64,000 nt of DNA, from positions 248,001 through 312,000 of the forward strand of contig NZ_BILW01000003.1 of assembly GCF_004000765.1 (NCBI RefSeq), in the 5' to 3' direction. A program made the translations under genes and the position numbers. Below are positions 7,894 to 17,150 of this stretch, piece after piece. The notes beneath the pieces are model-generated. The model made no database searches, was not told the origin of the DNA, and saw only the letters and a program-made list of their open reading frames with translations. The stretch comes from Paenibacillus chondroitinus NBRC 15376 (lineage in GTDB: Bacteria; Bacillota; Bacilli; Paenibacillales; NBRC-103111). Every line of letters starts with the position of its first letter. Position 1 is the first letter of the stretch.

Positions 7894-10800
7894 TTAATTC
7901 AAGATCATCCGAGCTACCGCTGCCAAGTCTTTAATATCAACTGTCCCGTCACCATTCATATCTGCCTTTTTGTATTCGCTCCAATTTGGATCATTGAAGG
8001 TTTTTCCATAAGCAGCAGCCACGATAGCTAGATCACCGACTGTAACGTGTCCATCGCTGTTGACATCCGTGGAATGCGCTGTGTTGACCGAATCGATGAA
8101 CGCTTGAAGCGCCTGGTTAAGCTCTATTGCTGCTTGATCGATCTGTTGCCCCGAAGCATTCAGGTCGTTCAGCACCGATTTTGCTTTCTCGATCGCTAAC
8201 AGCAAGACGGCCTTGGATCCCAACGGATATTGATTCACTTCCGTTCCTTCCACTGCGCTATCATACTTCGCTTGGGCTGATGTTATAGCGGCGCTAAGAT
8301 TAGCTCGATCACCTGTTTGGATTTCTACGCTCTTGGACACATTGCCAAGTGCGGTTTCTTCTCCTAGCCCATTGGAAATCACCACATTAGCTAGCCCGAT
8401 TACGGCCGGTTGTGAGGAAGATTTCGCTTTAAAATGAAGCGTCAGCTGATCGCCGTTAGTATGAACGGCATTGTCGGCTCCTATACTTGCCAGCAGGATG
8501 CGCACGCGCCCGGCCATTACGTTTTTACCGGCGATGGTTAGTCCCTTCTGAATAGGCTCTGCATTAACAAACTCTATTTGTGCTGGATCGAACGTGACCG
8601 TAATGTCTTGTGCATATATACTTTGTGTAACACTAAGATGGTTGAGGCCGTACAAAAGCTCGAAGGACTGTCCGGCTTGCACGCTGCTCGCTCCATTTAA
8701 TGTAGCCGTCGGTTCTGTCGACTGCTCAGCCGAAGGCTTAAGCTGAGGAGTGATCGTCGGGCCCCACACTTCCATTGCATCGATACCGCTGGCTTGCGGC
8801 ACAAAATGAACACGATCAATCGCAAGCTTACGCGGTTCTGTTGTACCTGCCTTGTAATGAGTATGGTACACCATGAACAATTCTGTACCGTCCGGCGAGT
8901 AGATTAAGGAATGATGTCCCGCTCCGGGCACAATCGTGTTGGATTTCATAATCGGATTATACGTGTATTTCGTCCAAGGCCCCATTGGCGTCGGAGCCGT
9001 GGCATAACCCACGCCATAATCCGGGCTTTCGAAGTGGTTGCCGGAATAGGTTAAGTAGTAGGTACCCTTATGCTTGATCATAAACGGCCCCTCGTTAATA
9101 CTTGCAACCGGCTGCTTTTGACTGCGTTCCCATTCTTGGGTGGCCCGGAACACGAATTGCACCGTATCTTCCTTCATGGTCTTCATGTCATCATTTAACT
9201 CGGCCATCCAAAGTTCATTGCCTTGATTGAATCTGACGAAGTAAATGTACCTTTTGCCGTTATCGTCTTTAAAAATATGCGCATCGATTTCCGGCGTATT
9301 CAGATGCATCGGTTGCTTGACGTCTTGAACGAACGGCCCTAATGGAGAACTGCTTGTTGCAACCGCAAGCCGCTCGTTAACTACATAGTACATGTAGAAG
9401 GTTCCGTCCTTTTCCACGACCTCCGGTGCCCAAAAACCGCTAGTCCCCCAAGAGTCGGACTGCTTTAACGCTAGTTCATTTTGTTCCGACCAAGTCACCA
9501 AATCCGTTGAAGTGTATACCTTGAATCCCAATTGCGTTTTATTGGGATCCGTATTCGTCCCGTACAGATAATATTTGCCGTCATGCTGCAGTACGAATGG
9601 ATCCGCAATGTTTGGCAGCACCGAATTGGTATACGTTGGCCCCGTTATCGGATCATGGTACGAAGATACTTTGATGTTGTCGAATTTGGCATCGGCATTC
9701 CATGTTCGCAATCCGATTGCTCCGGTCGCCATATGCGATGCATCCAACAAGTCGAATTTCGGATATCCGTTGACATTTAACGGATTATCGTTCACGTAAA
9801 CCTGAATGTGATCTTCGTTCGCAACGACCTTAATATGGTATCGCTCATTTACCAGAATCGGCAGCTTTTTGGAAGCAAGCTCTTGCCACTGGCCTTTCGA
9901 CATATGGCCGAGAACGGCCGATTGTGCCGAAGCGTTAATGCCTACGTAATATCCGTTTAAATTATCGGCGCCACTCGCAACATTCGATGCCCTGAAAATA
10001 AATCCAGCTTCGTTCCCGCTCGTTATTTGCACATCGCCCTCAAGCACGAAGTCTGTGAAGCTTTTGCTGTTAAGCACCGCTTTATAGCCGGGACCGCTGT
10101 TAACCGCATATTGCCCGTTCGACACGGTCCAATTTCCTTCGTATGTAGACCATCCTTCCGCTGATGTGCCGCTAAAGTCGTTCGTGTACAAGATCTCCGG
10201 CACAGGGGCGGAATTCGGAACGGTGATTGTTGCTTGCGAACGGAAATCACCGCTCGTAGATACCGCTTCAATGACCGCTCTGCCTGGCGCTAATGCCGTG
10301 ACTAATCCGCTGCTGCTGACCGTAGCGATTTCTGGATTGCTGGAAACCCAAGTCACTTCATCTCCGCTTGCTCCCACGTTGTGAAGCTGAGCTGTCTTCC
10401 CTGCTTCAAGTGTCAGCTTCTTCTGATCAAGATCAACACCGCCTTGAATGGATCTGACAGCGAAATAATCGAATCGGGCATCAATCCGATTGTTTGTAGC
10501 AACGATATTGTTAGCGTAGAAACCGACTTTGATATTTTTCAAATTTGCAGTGACGGGGTTAGACGCCTGTATCCACGCATATCCATCCCAATAATAGGTT
10601 GTATAGACATTCCCCATCTTCTTGATTTTGAGTGTCAGTGTATCACCTCCGGGATGAGCCACCTCATTGCCTGGTTTTTTATAACTGCCGCCAAGTTCAT
10701 AAGCGGTTTCGATAATTTTTCCGTTCGCATATACATGCCCGAGTTTCACGAAATTATCCGCATCCTGCCAGACGAACAGACCGCCTTGCTGGTGATTTAA

Positions 10801-12840
10801 CGTAACAGGTGCCGTAACTTTCGTGACAATTTCAAAATCGCCGTTGGCGGGCACATTTCTCAAAAACACATTGTTTTGGCTATTGTTATCCTGATAAACA
10901 TCCGTGGGCGTCGTGTGAATCGTCATTGAACCCGGCGTTTGAGTCAAAGTCCAATTGCCTTTGCTTTCCTGGAAAATGGACCATGCCGGGGCGAGCACCT
11001 CGCTATCAAAGGAATCAACGGTGAACTTCGATAAGTCTGGTTCTCCAGGCGTTTGACGGACGGTGACGTTGCATTCACTAATGACTGCGCCATTATCGGC
11101 ACTTGCAACTCGAATTGTTGCGCTGCCCGCTTTCAGTCCCTTTACCGTCAGCATCGTGCTTCCTGTAGCTGTATCCTTGCTATCTTGGGTCACCGTCGCC
11201 ACTTCAGGCGCCGATGAAGTCACGACGACGTTCTTGTTTGTTCCGACCAGCGGTTTCACAGAGGCAATTAAGGATGCGGATTCCCCAGCCGCCAATGACA
11301 TAGTTTGATTATCCAATGCAATACTATCAACCGGCGTTAAAACGTTACTCTTCTCTAGTGGTTCAAGAACGATGTAATCCAGTTGCGCGAAATTCAGTTT
11401 GCTGGTAAAACGGATCTTGTTGATCCCGGCATTCAGGCTAACATCCATCGATACGGGGTTAAATCCTTTCCAGCCAAAGTTTTTATAAGTGATCGACTGG
11501 CCTGGACCGCCATTTACGGAAACTTCTTGCTGCGCAGAGGCGCCTCCGGCAGTTCCGTTGTCAGCCATGGCAAGGAGTGAGTACTCGCCCGCTTCCTTAA
11601 CGTCAACTGTGAACTCTACATAATCTTTTCCAGGCTGATCCAAATGACCGACTACTTTATCTCCCGATGCATTATCGGATGAAGTGATGGCCGCTGTGCC
11701 GCTAATAAAAGCGCTTTCAGCTTCATATTTGTATCTTGTTACACTTGGAGTACCTGAGGGCTCCTCCAAAGAAGCGCCGTAAGCGGCAGGTGTTCCGAAA
11801 TTCGGGGTACCATCTTCATTCCACGTGAATTTTTGCGCCCGGATACTGCGATTTCCCCAGCTTCCGCCTGAGAATTGATCGGCGTGATACACGATCCAGT
11901 CCTCTTTTCCGTCTGGAGAAGTGGTAAACGTATTATGGCCTGGACCGTAAGCGGTAGGAACTTTACTGAAAACAGGGCCGGATTTGCTCCAGGAAGCAGG
12001 ATTCAATACATTGCCATCCGTGTTGCTTAACATCCCAAGCGTATAATCGTCCGTCCAACTGCCGCTAGCCGAATAAACCACAAATATTTTACCGTTTTTC
12101 TTCAAAATCTCCGGTCCTTCGTTGATATAAGGCGTACCTTTACGCTCCCAATCTTGGTCCGGCGTAGAGATTTGAACTCTCGGACCACTGATCGTCCAAG
12201 GATTGCTCATTGGAGCGATATAAATGCTTTGCTTCACATTGACATCGCCTTCCCAACCCGACCATACGAAATATTTGGAGTTGTCATCTTTAACCAGAAC
12301 GGTTCCGTCAATTGCCCATTTGTTGGTACTGTCCGAAATTTTCCCTTTCAACGTATATGATCCTTGCGGATCCTGCGAGTCCCCTTCCAGTACATACATC
12401 CTGTGATTTTCATTCGCCCCGTCATCAGCAGCGAAGTAGATGTACCACTTGCCATCCAAGTATTGAAGCTCAGGCGCCCACAGTTCCTTGGAATAGGCTT
12501 GGCCGCTTGGCGGCGAATAAACAGTCACTCTGGGGACTGAGCCGATATCCTGCAATCTTTTCGCCTTCGAAATTGAGATAGATGCATCTCTGTTGGATTT
12601 TACATAGTAGTAGTAGCCATCTCTAAATACGATGCTCGGATCTGCTGAACCGCCGCTGCTGTTGGAAACAGGAACGATCGGATTTTTAAAAGAAGTGGAC
12701 TCTTGAACCGTCACATCCTCAGATGCCGTAGCTCCGCCATCCTGCGCGGTTGCTGTGAATGTTAAAACCATGCTGGCAATCAAGGCAGAAGATACGATCG
12801 TTTGAATCTTGTTGGATATGCAATTTAACCTTTTCTTCAA
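7894..12840 (-). CDS. Secreted tandem GH43 glycoside hydrolase with cohesin-like and dockerin domains
   Basis: The 1648-residue protein has, in order: a signal peptide (1-33), a GH43 domain (about 55-355), a CBM6-like domain (370-495), a Big2 Ig-like domain (503-595), a concanavalin-like domain (607-797), a second Big2 (800-875), another lectin-like domain (885-1060), a second GH43 (1070-1360), a cohesin-like domain (1375-1508), a FIVAR-like helical segment (1510-1585) and a type I dockerin with two DxNxDG-type loops. Both GH43 domains keep the catalytic triad (Asp67/Asp178/Glu241 and Asp1080/Asp1186/Glu1250). GH43 enzymes cut arabinan, arabinoxylan or xylan side chains. The start is TTG 12838-12840, seven bases after GGAGG; starting here gives a normal signal peptide. 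Confidence 0.9.
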   Translation of the reverse strand: MKKRLNCISNKIQTIVSSALIASMVLTFTATAQDGGATASEDVTVQESTSFKNPIVPVSNSSGGSADPSIVFRDGYYYYVKSNRDASISISKAKRLQDIGSVPRVTVYSPPSGQAYSKELWAPELQYLDGKWYIYFAADDGANENHRMYVLEGDSQDPQGSYTLKGKISDSTNKWAIDGTVLVKDDNSKYFVWSGWEGDVNVKQSIYIAPMSNPWTISGPRVQISTPDQDWERKGTPYINEGPEILKKNGKIFVVYSASGSWTDDYTLGMLSNTDGNVLNPASWSKSGPVFSKVPTAYGPGHNTFTTSPDGKEDWIVYHADQFSGGSWGNRSIRAQKFTWNEDGTPNFGTPAAYGASLEEPSGTPSVTRYKYEAESAFISGTAAITSSDNASGDKVVGHLDQPGKDYVEFTVDVKEAGEYSLLAMADNGTAGGASAQQEVSVNGGPGQSITYKNFGWKGFNPVSMDVSLNAGINKIRFTSKLNFAQLDYIVLEPLEKSNVLTPVDSIALDNQTMSLAAGESASLIASVKPLVGTNKNVVVTSSAPEVATVTQDSKDTATGSTMLTVKGLKAGSATIRVASADNGAVISECNVTVRQTPGEPDLSKFTVDSFDSEVLAPAWSIFQESKGNWTLTQTPGSMTIHTTPTDVYQDNNSQNNVFLRNVPANGDFEIVTKVTAPVTLNHQQGGLFVWQDADNFVKLGHVYANGKIIETAYELGGSYKKPGNEVAHPGGDTLTLKIKKMGNVYTTYYWDGYAWIQASNPVTANLKNIKVGFYANNIVATNNRIDARFDYFAVRSIQGGVDLDQKKLTLEAGKTAQLHNVGASGDEVTWVSSNPEIATVSSSGLVTALAPGRAVIEAVSTSGDFRSQATITVPNSAPVPEILYTNDFSGTSAEGWSTYEGNWTVSNGQYAVNSGPGYKAVLNSKSFTDFVLEGDVQITSGNEAGFIFRASNVASGADNLNGYYVGINASAQSAVLGHMSKGQWQELASKKLPILVNERYHIKVVANEDHIQVYVNDNPLNVNGYPKFDLLDASHMATGAIGLRTWNADAKFDNIKVSSYHDPITGPTYTNSVLPNIADPFVLQHDGKYYLYGTNTDPNKTQLGFKVYTSTDLVTWSEQNELALKQSDSWGTSGFWAPEVVEKDGTFYMYYVVNERLAVATSSSPLGPFVQDVKQPMHLNTPEIDAHIFKDDNGKRYIYFVRFNQGNELWMAELNDDMKTMKEDTVQFVFRATQEWERSQKQPVASINEGPFMIKHKGTYYLTYSGNHFESPDYGVGYATAPTPMGPWTKYTYNPIMKSNTIVPGAGHHSLIYSPDGTELFMVYHTHYKAGTTEPRKLAIDRVHFVPQASGIDAMEVWGPTITPQLKPSAEQSTEPTATLNGASSVQAGQSFELLYGLNHLSVTQSIYAQDITVTFDPAQIEFVNAEPIQKGLTIAGKNVMAGRVRILLASIGADNAVHTNGDQLTLHFKAKSSSQPAVIGLANVVISNGLGEETALGNVSKSVEIQTGDRANLSAAITSAQAKYDSAVEGTEVNQYPLGSKAVLLLAIEKAKSVLNDLNASGQQIDQAAIELNQALQAFIDSVNTAHSTDVNSDGHVTVGDLAIVAAAYGKTFNDPNWSEYKKADMNGDGTVDIKDLAAVARMILN

Positions 12841-12990
12841 GTTTCTTCCTCCAGTCACTACATATATTTCTTCAAGTACAAGATACATTATGTAGCAAAA
12901 AAGCGGAATTGTATTTGCGTTTTCCCGTCTTTTTGTTTATTTTTACAATTTATTCGTACAAATGCGTACACAATAAGGCATATCAACGAC

Positions 12991-13026
12991 AAAAACGGAG
13001 CCTCGCGGGTTTGCGAGCTCCGTTTT
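12991..13026 (-). terminator. Terminator after the phosphatase gene
   Basis: On the minus strand AACGGAGCTCGC pairs with GCGAGGCTCCGTT (one-base bulge) and is followed by TTTTGTC, just after the stop codon at 13038. Confidence 0.85.
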
Positions 13027-13037
13027 CTAATAACGTT

Positions 13038-13523
13038 TTATATAAGTTGTTCCTTATCCCTGATATACGTCAATAATCTTGCGCAGCTCTCTTCAACCAT
13101 CTCGTAAACTTCTTGGAAATTCCCCGTATAATACGGATCCGGCACATTTTTATCCTTGCGCCCGGGGGCAAAATCCAACAATTTATGAATGGATGCGCGA
13201 TTCTCACCATCTGCCGGTTCAGGAGCAAACCCAGCTAGATTCTTTACATTACTCTCATCCATCGCGATGATATAGGTAAATTGCACGAAATCATCGGAGG
13301 TTACCTGTCTAGCTAGCATGCCTTTGTAATCAATCTGATTTTTATCTAAAATGTCCCGTGTTCCTTGGTGCGGCGGATGACCGATATGCCAATCACCTGT
13401 GCCTGCGGAATCAATGGCAATGACATGATCAAGACCGGCTTGTTTGACCTGATGACGGAAAACAGCCTCTGCCATGGGAGAGCGACAAATATTACCTAAA
13501 CAAACGAATAAGACCTGGATCAT
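13038..13523 (-). CDS. Low-molecular-weight protein-tyrosine phosphatase
   Basis: The 161-residue protein has the phosphate-binding loop C-x5-R near its N-terminus (Cys8 to Arg14 in VCLGNICRSP) and the general-acid motif DPYY near residue 132, both diagnostic of the LMW-PTP family. It removes phosphate from tyrosine, and in some relatives from arginine; the substrate is unknown here. Its start overlaps the stop of the upstream ABC ATPase gene by four bases, which implies translational coupling. The ribosome binding site is weak. A terminator follows directly. Confidence 0.9.
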   Translation of the reverse strand: MIQVLFVCLGNICRSPMAEAVFRHQVKQAGLDHVIAIDSAGTGDWHIGHPPHQGTRDILDKNQIDYKGMLARQVTSDDFVQFTYIIAMDESNVKNLAGFAPEPADGENRASIHKLLDFAPGRKDKNVPDPYYTGNFQEVYEMVEESCARLLTYIRDKEQLI

Positions 13524-14254
13524 ACTTCACCAAATACAAGCTTTTTCTCACGCATCGTTAATTGTCTAGCGGGGATGTCGAGCACGATTCTGCCCTCTGA
13601 AAGACCCCAAATACGTGTTGCGAATCGCTCTGCTAATTCCACCTTATGCAACGTAGCGATTACACTCATATTCCTATCTTTGCATAATGACTTCAAATCC
13701 TGAAGAATATACTCCGTGGATTTCGGATCTAAACCAGAAACAGGCTCATCCGCAACGAGCACTTTAGGTCCAAGTATTAGAGCCTTTGCAATGGCTACAC
13801 GCTGCTGCTCACCGCCACTAAGCTGGCCAACTTTCTTGTCCCCTTTATCCAGCAGGCCTACCTTTTCCAAATAATCCATGCTATCTACATGCTCATCCCT
13901 GGACGTCATGCCTGTAAGGACTCGTATTGGCGCTTGAAACACTCTGCCCATCATGACATTCTTGACAGCGCTTTTATTTCGATTCAGCGCAGGTTTCTCT
14001 TCTAAGTAAGCGAAATCCTTGCCTAATTTAAAGCGTTCCCAAGGTCCCGGCTGAGAAATATCATTGGAGTTATAAATTAGCTGGCCGCTTGTCCACTTTT
14101 CTTGATGGCTAATGCAGCGCAGTAATGTTGTTTTCCCACTCCCGCTACTCCCTATCACGGCGATAAATTCGCCTTGATCCACTTGAAAGCTAACTTGAGA
14201 AAGCACTTGATTGTCTGGCGGATATACTTTACTTAGATTACGTACGGTAAGCAT
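13520..14254 (-). CDS. ABC transporter ATP-binding protein, PhnC-like, without a permease
   Basis: The 244-residue ATPase has Walker A GSSGSGKT (35-42), signature LSGGEQQRVA, Walker B VLVADEP, a D-loop and an H-loop histidine in ATLHKVE. It looks most like the PhnC branch that imports phosphonate or phosphate. Where family members have FQ in the Q-loop this protein reads YLEEK (about 83-87), so the Q-loop glutamine seems replaced by glutamate. No permease or binding-protein gene is adjacent. It overlaps the phosphatase gene by four bases. ATG 14252-14254 follows GAAGGAG; a longer frame lacks a ribosome binding site. It could serve a permease encoded elsewhere. Confidence 0.82.
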   Translation of the reverse strand: MLTVRNLSKVYPPDNQVLSQVSFQVDQGEFIAVIGSSGSGKTTLLRCISHQEKWTSGQLIYNSNDISQPGPWERFKLGKDFAYLEEKPALNRNKSAVKNVMMGRVFQAPIRVLTGMTSRDEHVDSMDYLEKVGLLDKGDKKVGQLSGGEQQRVAIAKALILGPKVLVADEPVSGLDPKSTEYILQDLKSLCKDRNMSVIATLHKVELAERFATRIWGLSEGRIVLDIPARQLTMREKKLVFGEV

Positions 14255-14370
14255 GACAATCTCTCCTTCATGTTTCCTATTGGTCCCTTTGGAAAAAATC
14301 GCCACTCACATCAAGCTATGGCCTGAATAGAGGGCGATTCTCGCTAACCCACGGGAAGTCATCTTTCATC

Positions 14371-14838
14371 TTAGTCACAAGATGTCGGTGCTTCTGAAGT
14401 TCCTGCTTCTACATTGATTTTATCGGAAATCGTATCGCGAATGACCGACATCACCAGTTGTAGCAAATAGTTGATATCGTCTTGTGTTTGTTTAAACTCA
14501 CTCACAATGGGAATTCCGTCTAGTTCATCTTGCAGAACTTCGATTTCATTTTCGATCTTTTGAACCATTTTCTCGTTCTTAAATGTCTGGAACGCAACAA
14601 TTTCTTTTTGCTTCTTTTTAATGGAGTTAATTAAAACTTGAATATCCGGGTTTGTAGCAATTTGCTTCTCTGCTTTTTGATAAAATTGCACTTCATTCGA
14701 AGTCGTCAGCAAATTCGCCAGTTCTTTGGCTTTGTCTAAAATATCTTCGCGAACGATCATTTCCGTATTCGTAAATTCCTCCACTTTAAAAGCGTGAGGC
14801 TGGTTATCATGTTGGTGATCACATTGGGACACTTTCAT
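14371..14838 (-). CDS. ricA: RicA (YmcA) family regulator
   Basis: Residues about 27-140 match the YlbF/YmcA helical family (VLINSIKKKQKE, VSEFKQTQDDINYLLQLV). In Bacillus RicA works with RicF and RicT, binds iron-sulfur clusters, and is needed for RNase Y-dependent mRNA maturation, biofilm formation and sporulation. The position right after miaB is the same as in Bacillus. The 155-residue product has an N-terminal extension of about 26 residues rich in Cys and His (QCDHQHDNQPH) and ends in SCD. The start is supported by AGGAG five bases before ATG 14838. rny, the functional partner, lies about 7.5 kb away on the same strand. Confidence 0.85.
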   Translation of the reverse strand: MKVSQCDHQHDNQPHAFKVEEFTNTEMIVREDILDKAKELANLLTTSNEVQFYQKAEKQIATNPDIQVLINSIKKKQKEIVAFQTFKNEKMVQKIENEIEVLQDELDGIPIVSEFKQTQDDINYLLQLVMSVIRDTISDKINVEAGTSEAPTSCD

Positions 14839-14867
14839 TCACACTCCTATCTATAATAACAAGCGGA

Positions 14868-16349
14868 TTAAATGGATACTTTCAAAGGTTTTTGAACAAT
14901 TTCGCCCTTCAAAATCCATGTTTGCGCATGCGTCACTTTGACGTCGATCATTTGACCGATTAGCTCTTTGGAGCCGGTAAAATGGATCAGCTTATTCGTT
15001 CGTGTGCGCCCGGCAAGTACATCGGCGTTATTTTTACTTTCGCCTTCAACGAGTACTTCGACCGTTTGGCCCAGCAATTTCTCATTACTCGCTTTACTGT
15101 GAGCATTCACAAGCTCATTCAAGCGATACAAGCGCTGTTTCTTCACTTCCTTCGGAACATTGTCTTCCATTCCAGCAGCAGGTGTACCTTCGCGCGGTGA
15201 ATAAATGAATGTAAACGCGAAATCGAATCCTACTTCCTCATATAAAGACATCGTTTCATCGAATTGCTCGTCTGTCTCACCTGGGAAACCAACGATAATA
15301 TCCGTCGTTAGCACAACATCCGGCATGGTAGCTTTAATTTTGCGGGCAAGTTCCAAATAATGCTCTCTGGAATATTTCCTGCTCATCCGTTTCAGCACTT
15401 CGGTATTCCCCGCTTGTACGGGCAGATGAATATGCTCAACCAAATTACCGCGTTTGCCTAAAACTTCAATCAAGTCGTCATCAAAATCCCGTGGATGCGA
15501 GGTTGTGAAACGAATCCTCGGAACGTCAATTTTACGGATATCATCCATCAAATTAGCGAAGGAATAAGTAATATCTTCAAAGTCTTTGCCGTAAGCATTG
15601 ACGTTTTGTCCAAGCAGCGTAATTTCTTGAAACCCTTGTCGTGCCAGGTCTCTTACTTCAGCAAGCACATCCTGCGGTCTGCGGCTTCTCTCTTTGCCGC
15701 GTGTATACGGAACGATGCAGTATGTACAGAATTTATCGCATCCGAACATGATGTTCACCCAAGCGCGGATCCCTTCCCGCTTCTTCGGTAAATTCTCAAC
15801 AATGTCGCCTTCTTTGGACCATACTTCAACAACCATTTCTTTGTTATAAAAAGCATCCTTCAACAAACCAGGCAAACGATGAATGTTGTGTGTTCCAAAA
15901 ATCAAATCAACAAAAGCATGCTTTTGCATAATCCGATTGACGACAGCTTCTTCCTGTGACATACAGCCACAAACCCCAAGAACAAGTCCTGGCTTCTGTG
16001 CTTTAAGCGCCTTCAGGTGTCCAAGCTCACCGAACACTTTATCCTCCGCATTTTCACGGATTGCACAAGTATTCAACAAAATGACATCTGCTTGGTACTT
16101 GTCTTCCGTCGACTGATAACCCATTTGTTCAAGCAAGCCCCTCATTACTTCTGTATCATGCTCATTCATCTGACATCCGTAAGTGCGAATCAAATAATAT
16201 TTATCTTTGCCGAACCCCTGCATGTCCTCAGGGATATGGAAATCATAGTGAACGGCGATTTCTTCTTTTCCGCGCTTCTTAGCATCTGACAGTGAAGGAG
16301 GCTGAAAATATTGAGAATAATCCTTATCGGATTTCACTTGGTTAGCCAC
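14868..16349 (-). CDS. miaB: tRNA-2-methylthio-N6-dimethylallyladenosine synthase MiaB
   Basis: MiaB adds a methylthio group to i6A37 of tRNAs that read codons starting with U. The 493-residue protein has the UPF0004 domain with Cys59, Cys95 and Cys129 for the auxiliary cluster, the radical-SAM motif Cys204-x3-Cys208-x2-Cys211 (CDKFCTYC), and a C-terminal TRAM domain (about 430-493). The 40-residue N-terminal extension is typical of Bacillus-type MiaB. The GTG start at 16349 follows AGGAGG. ricA follows 29 bases downstream, so the two are cotranscribed. An extended -10 promoter and an inverted repeat lie upstream. Confidence 0.96.
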   Translation of the reverse strand: MANQVKSDKDYSQYFQPPSLSDAKKRGKEEIAVHYDFHIPEDMQGFGKDKYYLIRTYGCQMNEHDTEVMRGLLEQMGYQSTEDKYQADVILLNTCAIRENAEDKVFGELGHLKALKAQKPGLVLGVCGCMSQEEAVVNRIMQKHAFVDLIFGTHNIHRLPGLLKDAFYNKEMVVEVWSKEGDIVENLPKKREGIRAWVNIMFGCDKFCTYCIVPYTRGKERSRRPQDVLAEVRDLARQGFQEITLLGQNVNAYGKDFEDITYSFANLMDDIRKIDVPRIRFTTSHPRDFDDDLIEVLGKRGNLVEHIHLPVQAGNTEVLKRMSRKYSREHYLELARKIKATMPDVVLTTDIIVGFPGETDEQFDETMSLYEEVGFDFAFTFIYSPREGTPAAGMEDNVPKEVKKQRLYRLNELVNAHSKASNEKLLGQTVEVLVEGESKNNADVLAGRTRTNKLIHFTGSKELIGQMIDVKVTHAQTWILKGEIVQKPLKVSI

Positions 16350-16383
16350 TTTCGTTCCTCCTACGTGTTTACGTTGGTAAAAC

Positions 16384-16410
16384 TTACGTAATTCACAAAT
16401 AATTACGCAA
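16384..16410 (-). repeat. Inverted repeat in the miaB leader
   Basis: TTGCGTAATT and AATTACGTAA, separated by seven bases, match at nine of ten positions. The repeat lies at or just after the expected transcription start, where an operator or leader hairpin would sit. Confidence 0.5.
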
Positions 16411-16415
16411 CTTTT

Positions 16416-16445
16416 ATTATAACATCACATGCCTATTTAGTACAA
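16416..16445 (-). promoter_or_regulatory. Extended -10 promoter for miaB-ricA
   Basis: On the minus strand TGTTATAAT gives a perfect -10 with a TG extension; TTGTAC 18 bases upstream is a weak -35. Confidence 0.55.
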
Positions 16446-16484
16446 AAAGAAATTGGTATAACGGTGAAAATTGCTCTTTTTGAG

Positions 16485-17054
16485 CTAGTCAAGAATCTCG
16501 GCGATATCCCCTGTTTTAACCCCAGCCGCGTTCCCCTCATCGGTGTCAATATGCATGTCCAAAGCAAATTGATCGGATACTCGTGCAATGACATTTTCAA
16601 AAATCAACGGTCTTTCACCATTTACTTTGACACGGAGCAATTGTTTATCCTGAATTCCCCATTGATCTGCGTCTGACGTGTGAAAATGAATATGTCTGGC
16701 TGCTACAATCACACCTTGATCAAGCTCTACTTCGCCTGCCGGACCTATCACCTTCAAACCTGGTGTTTGATCGATATGGCCTGACTCGCGTACTGGCGGG
16801 TTAACTCCCAGAGAAAATGCATCCGTGCGCGAAATTTCGATTTGCGTAAATGGGCGTGCTGGACCCAGGATTCTCACTTTATCCATCCTGGATTTCGGTC
16901 CGACGATGGTCACTGTTTCTTGAGCTGCAAATTGTCCAGGCTGTGAAAGATCTTTAAATACTTTGAGCTCATACCCTTCTCCAAATAATATGGCAATATG
17001 CGCCTCTGATAAGTGAATATGTCTAGCCGAAACGCCAACGGGAACTGTTTTCAT
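16485..17054 (-). CDS. PduL-type phosphate acyltransferase
   Basis: The 189-residue protein has the two-part PduL fold, with RHIHLS (His12, His14) near the start and VAARHIHFH near residue 120, the metal-binding motifs of phosphotransacylases of this family. PduL enzymes interchange acyl-CoA and acyl-phosphate. No microcompartment genes are nearby and no encapsulation peptide is evident, so this is probably a cytoplasmic, housekeeping-type member, comparable to Pta. It lies directly downstream of korAB, after a terminator. A shared route from 2-oxoacid to acyl-CoA to acyl-phosphate is possible but is inference. Confidence 0.88.
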   Translation of the reverse strand: MKTVPVGVSARHIHLSEAHIAILFGEGYELKVFKDLSQPGQFAAQETVTIVGPKSRMDKVRILGPARPFTQIEISRTDAFSLGVNPPVRESGHIDQTPGLKVIGPAGEVELDQGVIVAARHIHFHTSDADQWGIQDKQLLRVKVNGERPLIFENVIARVSDQFALDMHIDTDEGNAAGVKTGDIAEILD

Positions 17055-17104
17055 TAGGGTATCATCCTTTAATTTAGGTATAGTTGTCAGTATTGCCGCT
17101 CAGC

Positions 17105-17136
17105 AAAAAGGGCATACGGATTATCTCCATATGCCC
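17105..17136 (-). terminator. Terminator after korB
   Basis: On the minus strand GGGCATATGG pairs with CCGTATGCCC (one G-T pair) and is followed by TTTTTGC. Confidence 0.85.
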
Positions 17137-17150
17137 TCAAGGTCAAGCCA

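Noticed and set aside
9532..10800. Several plus-strand open frames opposite the GH43 gene
   Set aside because: They overlap a well-supported 1648-residue gene and lack ribosome binding sites and family features.
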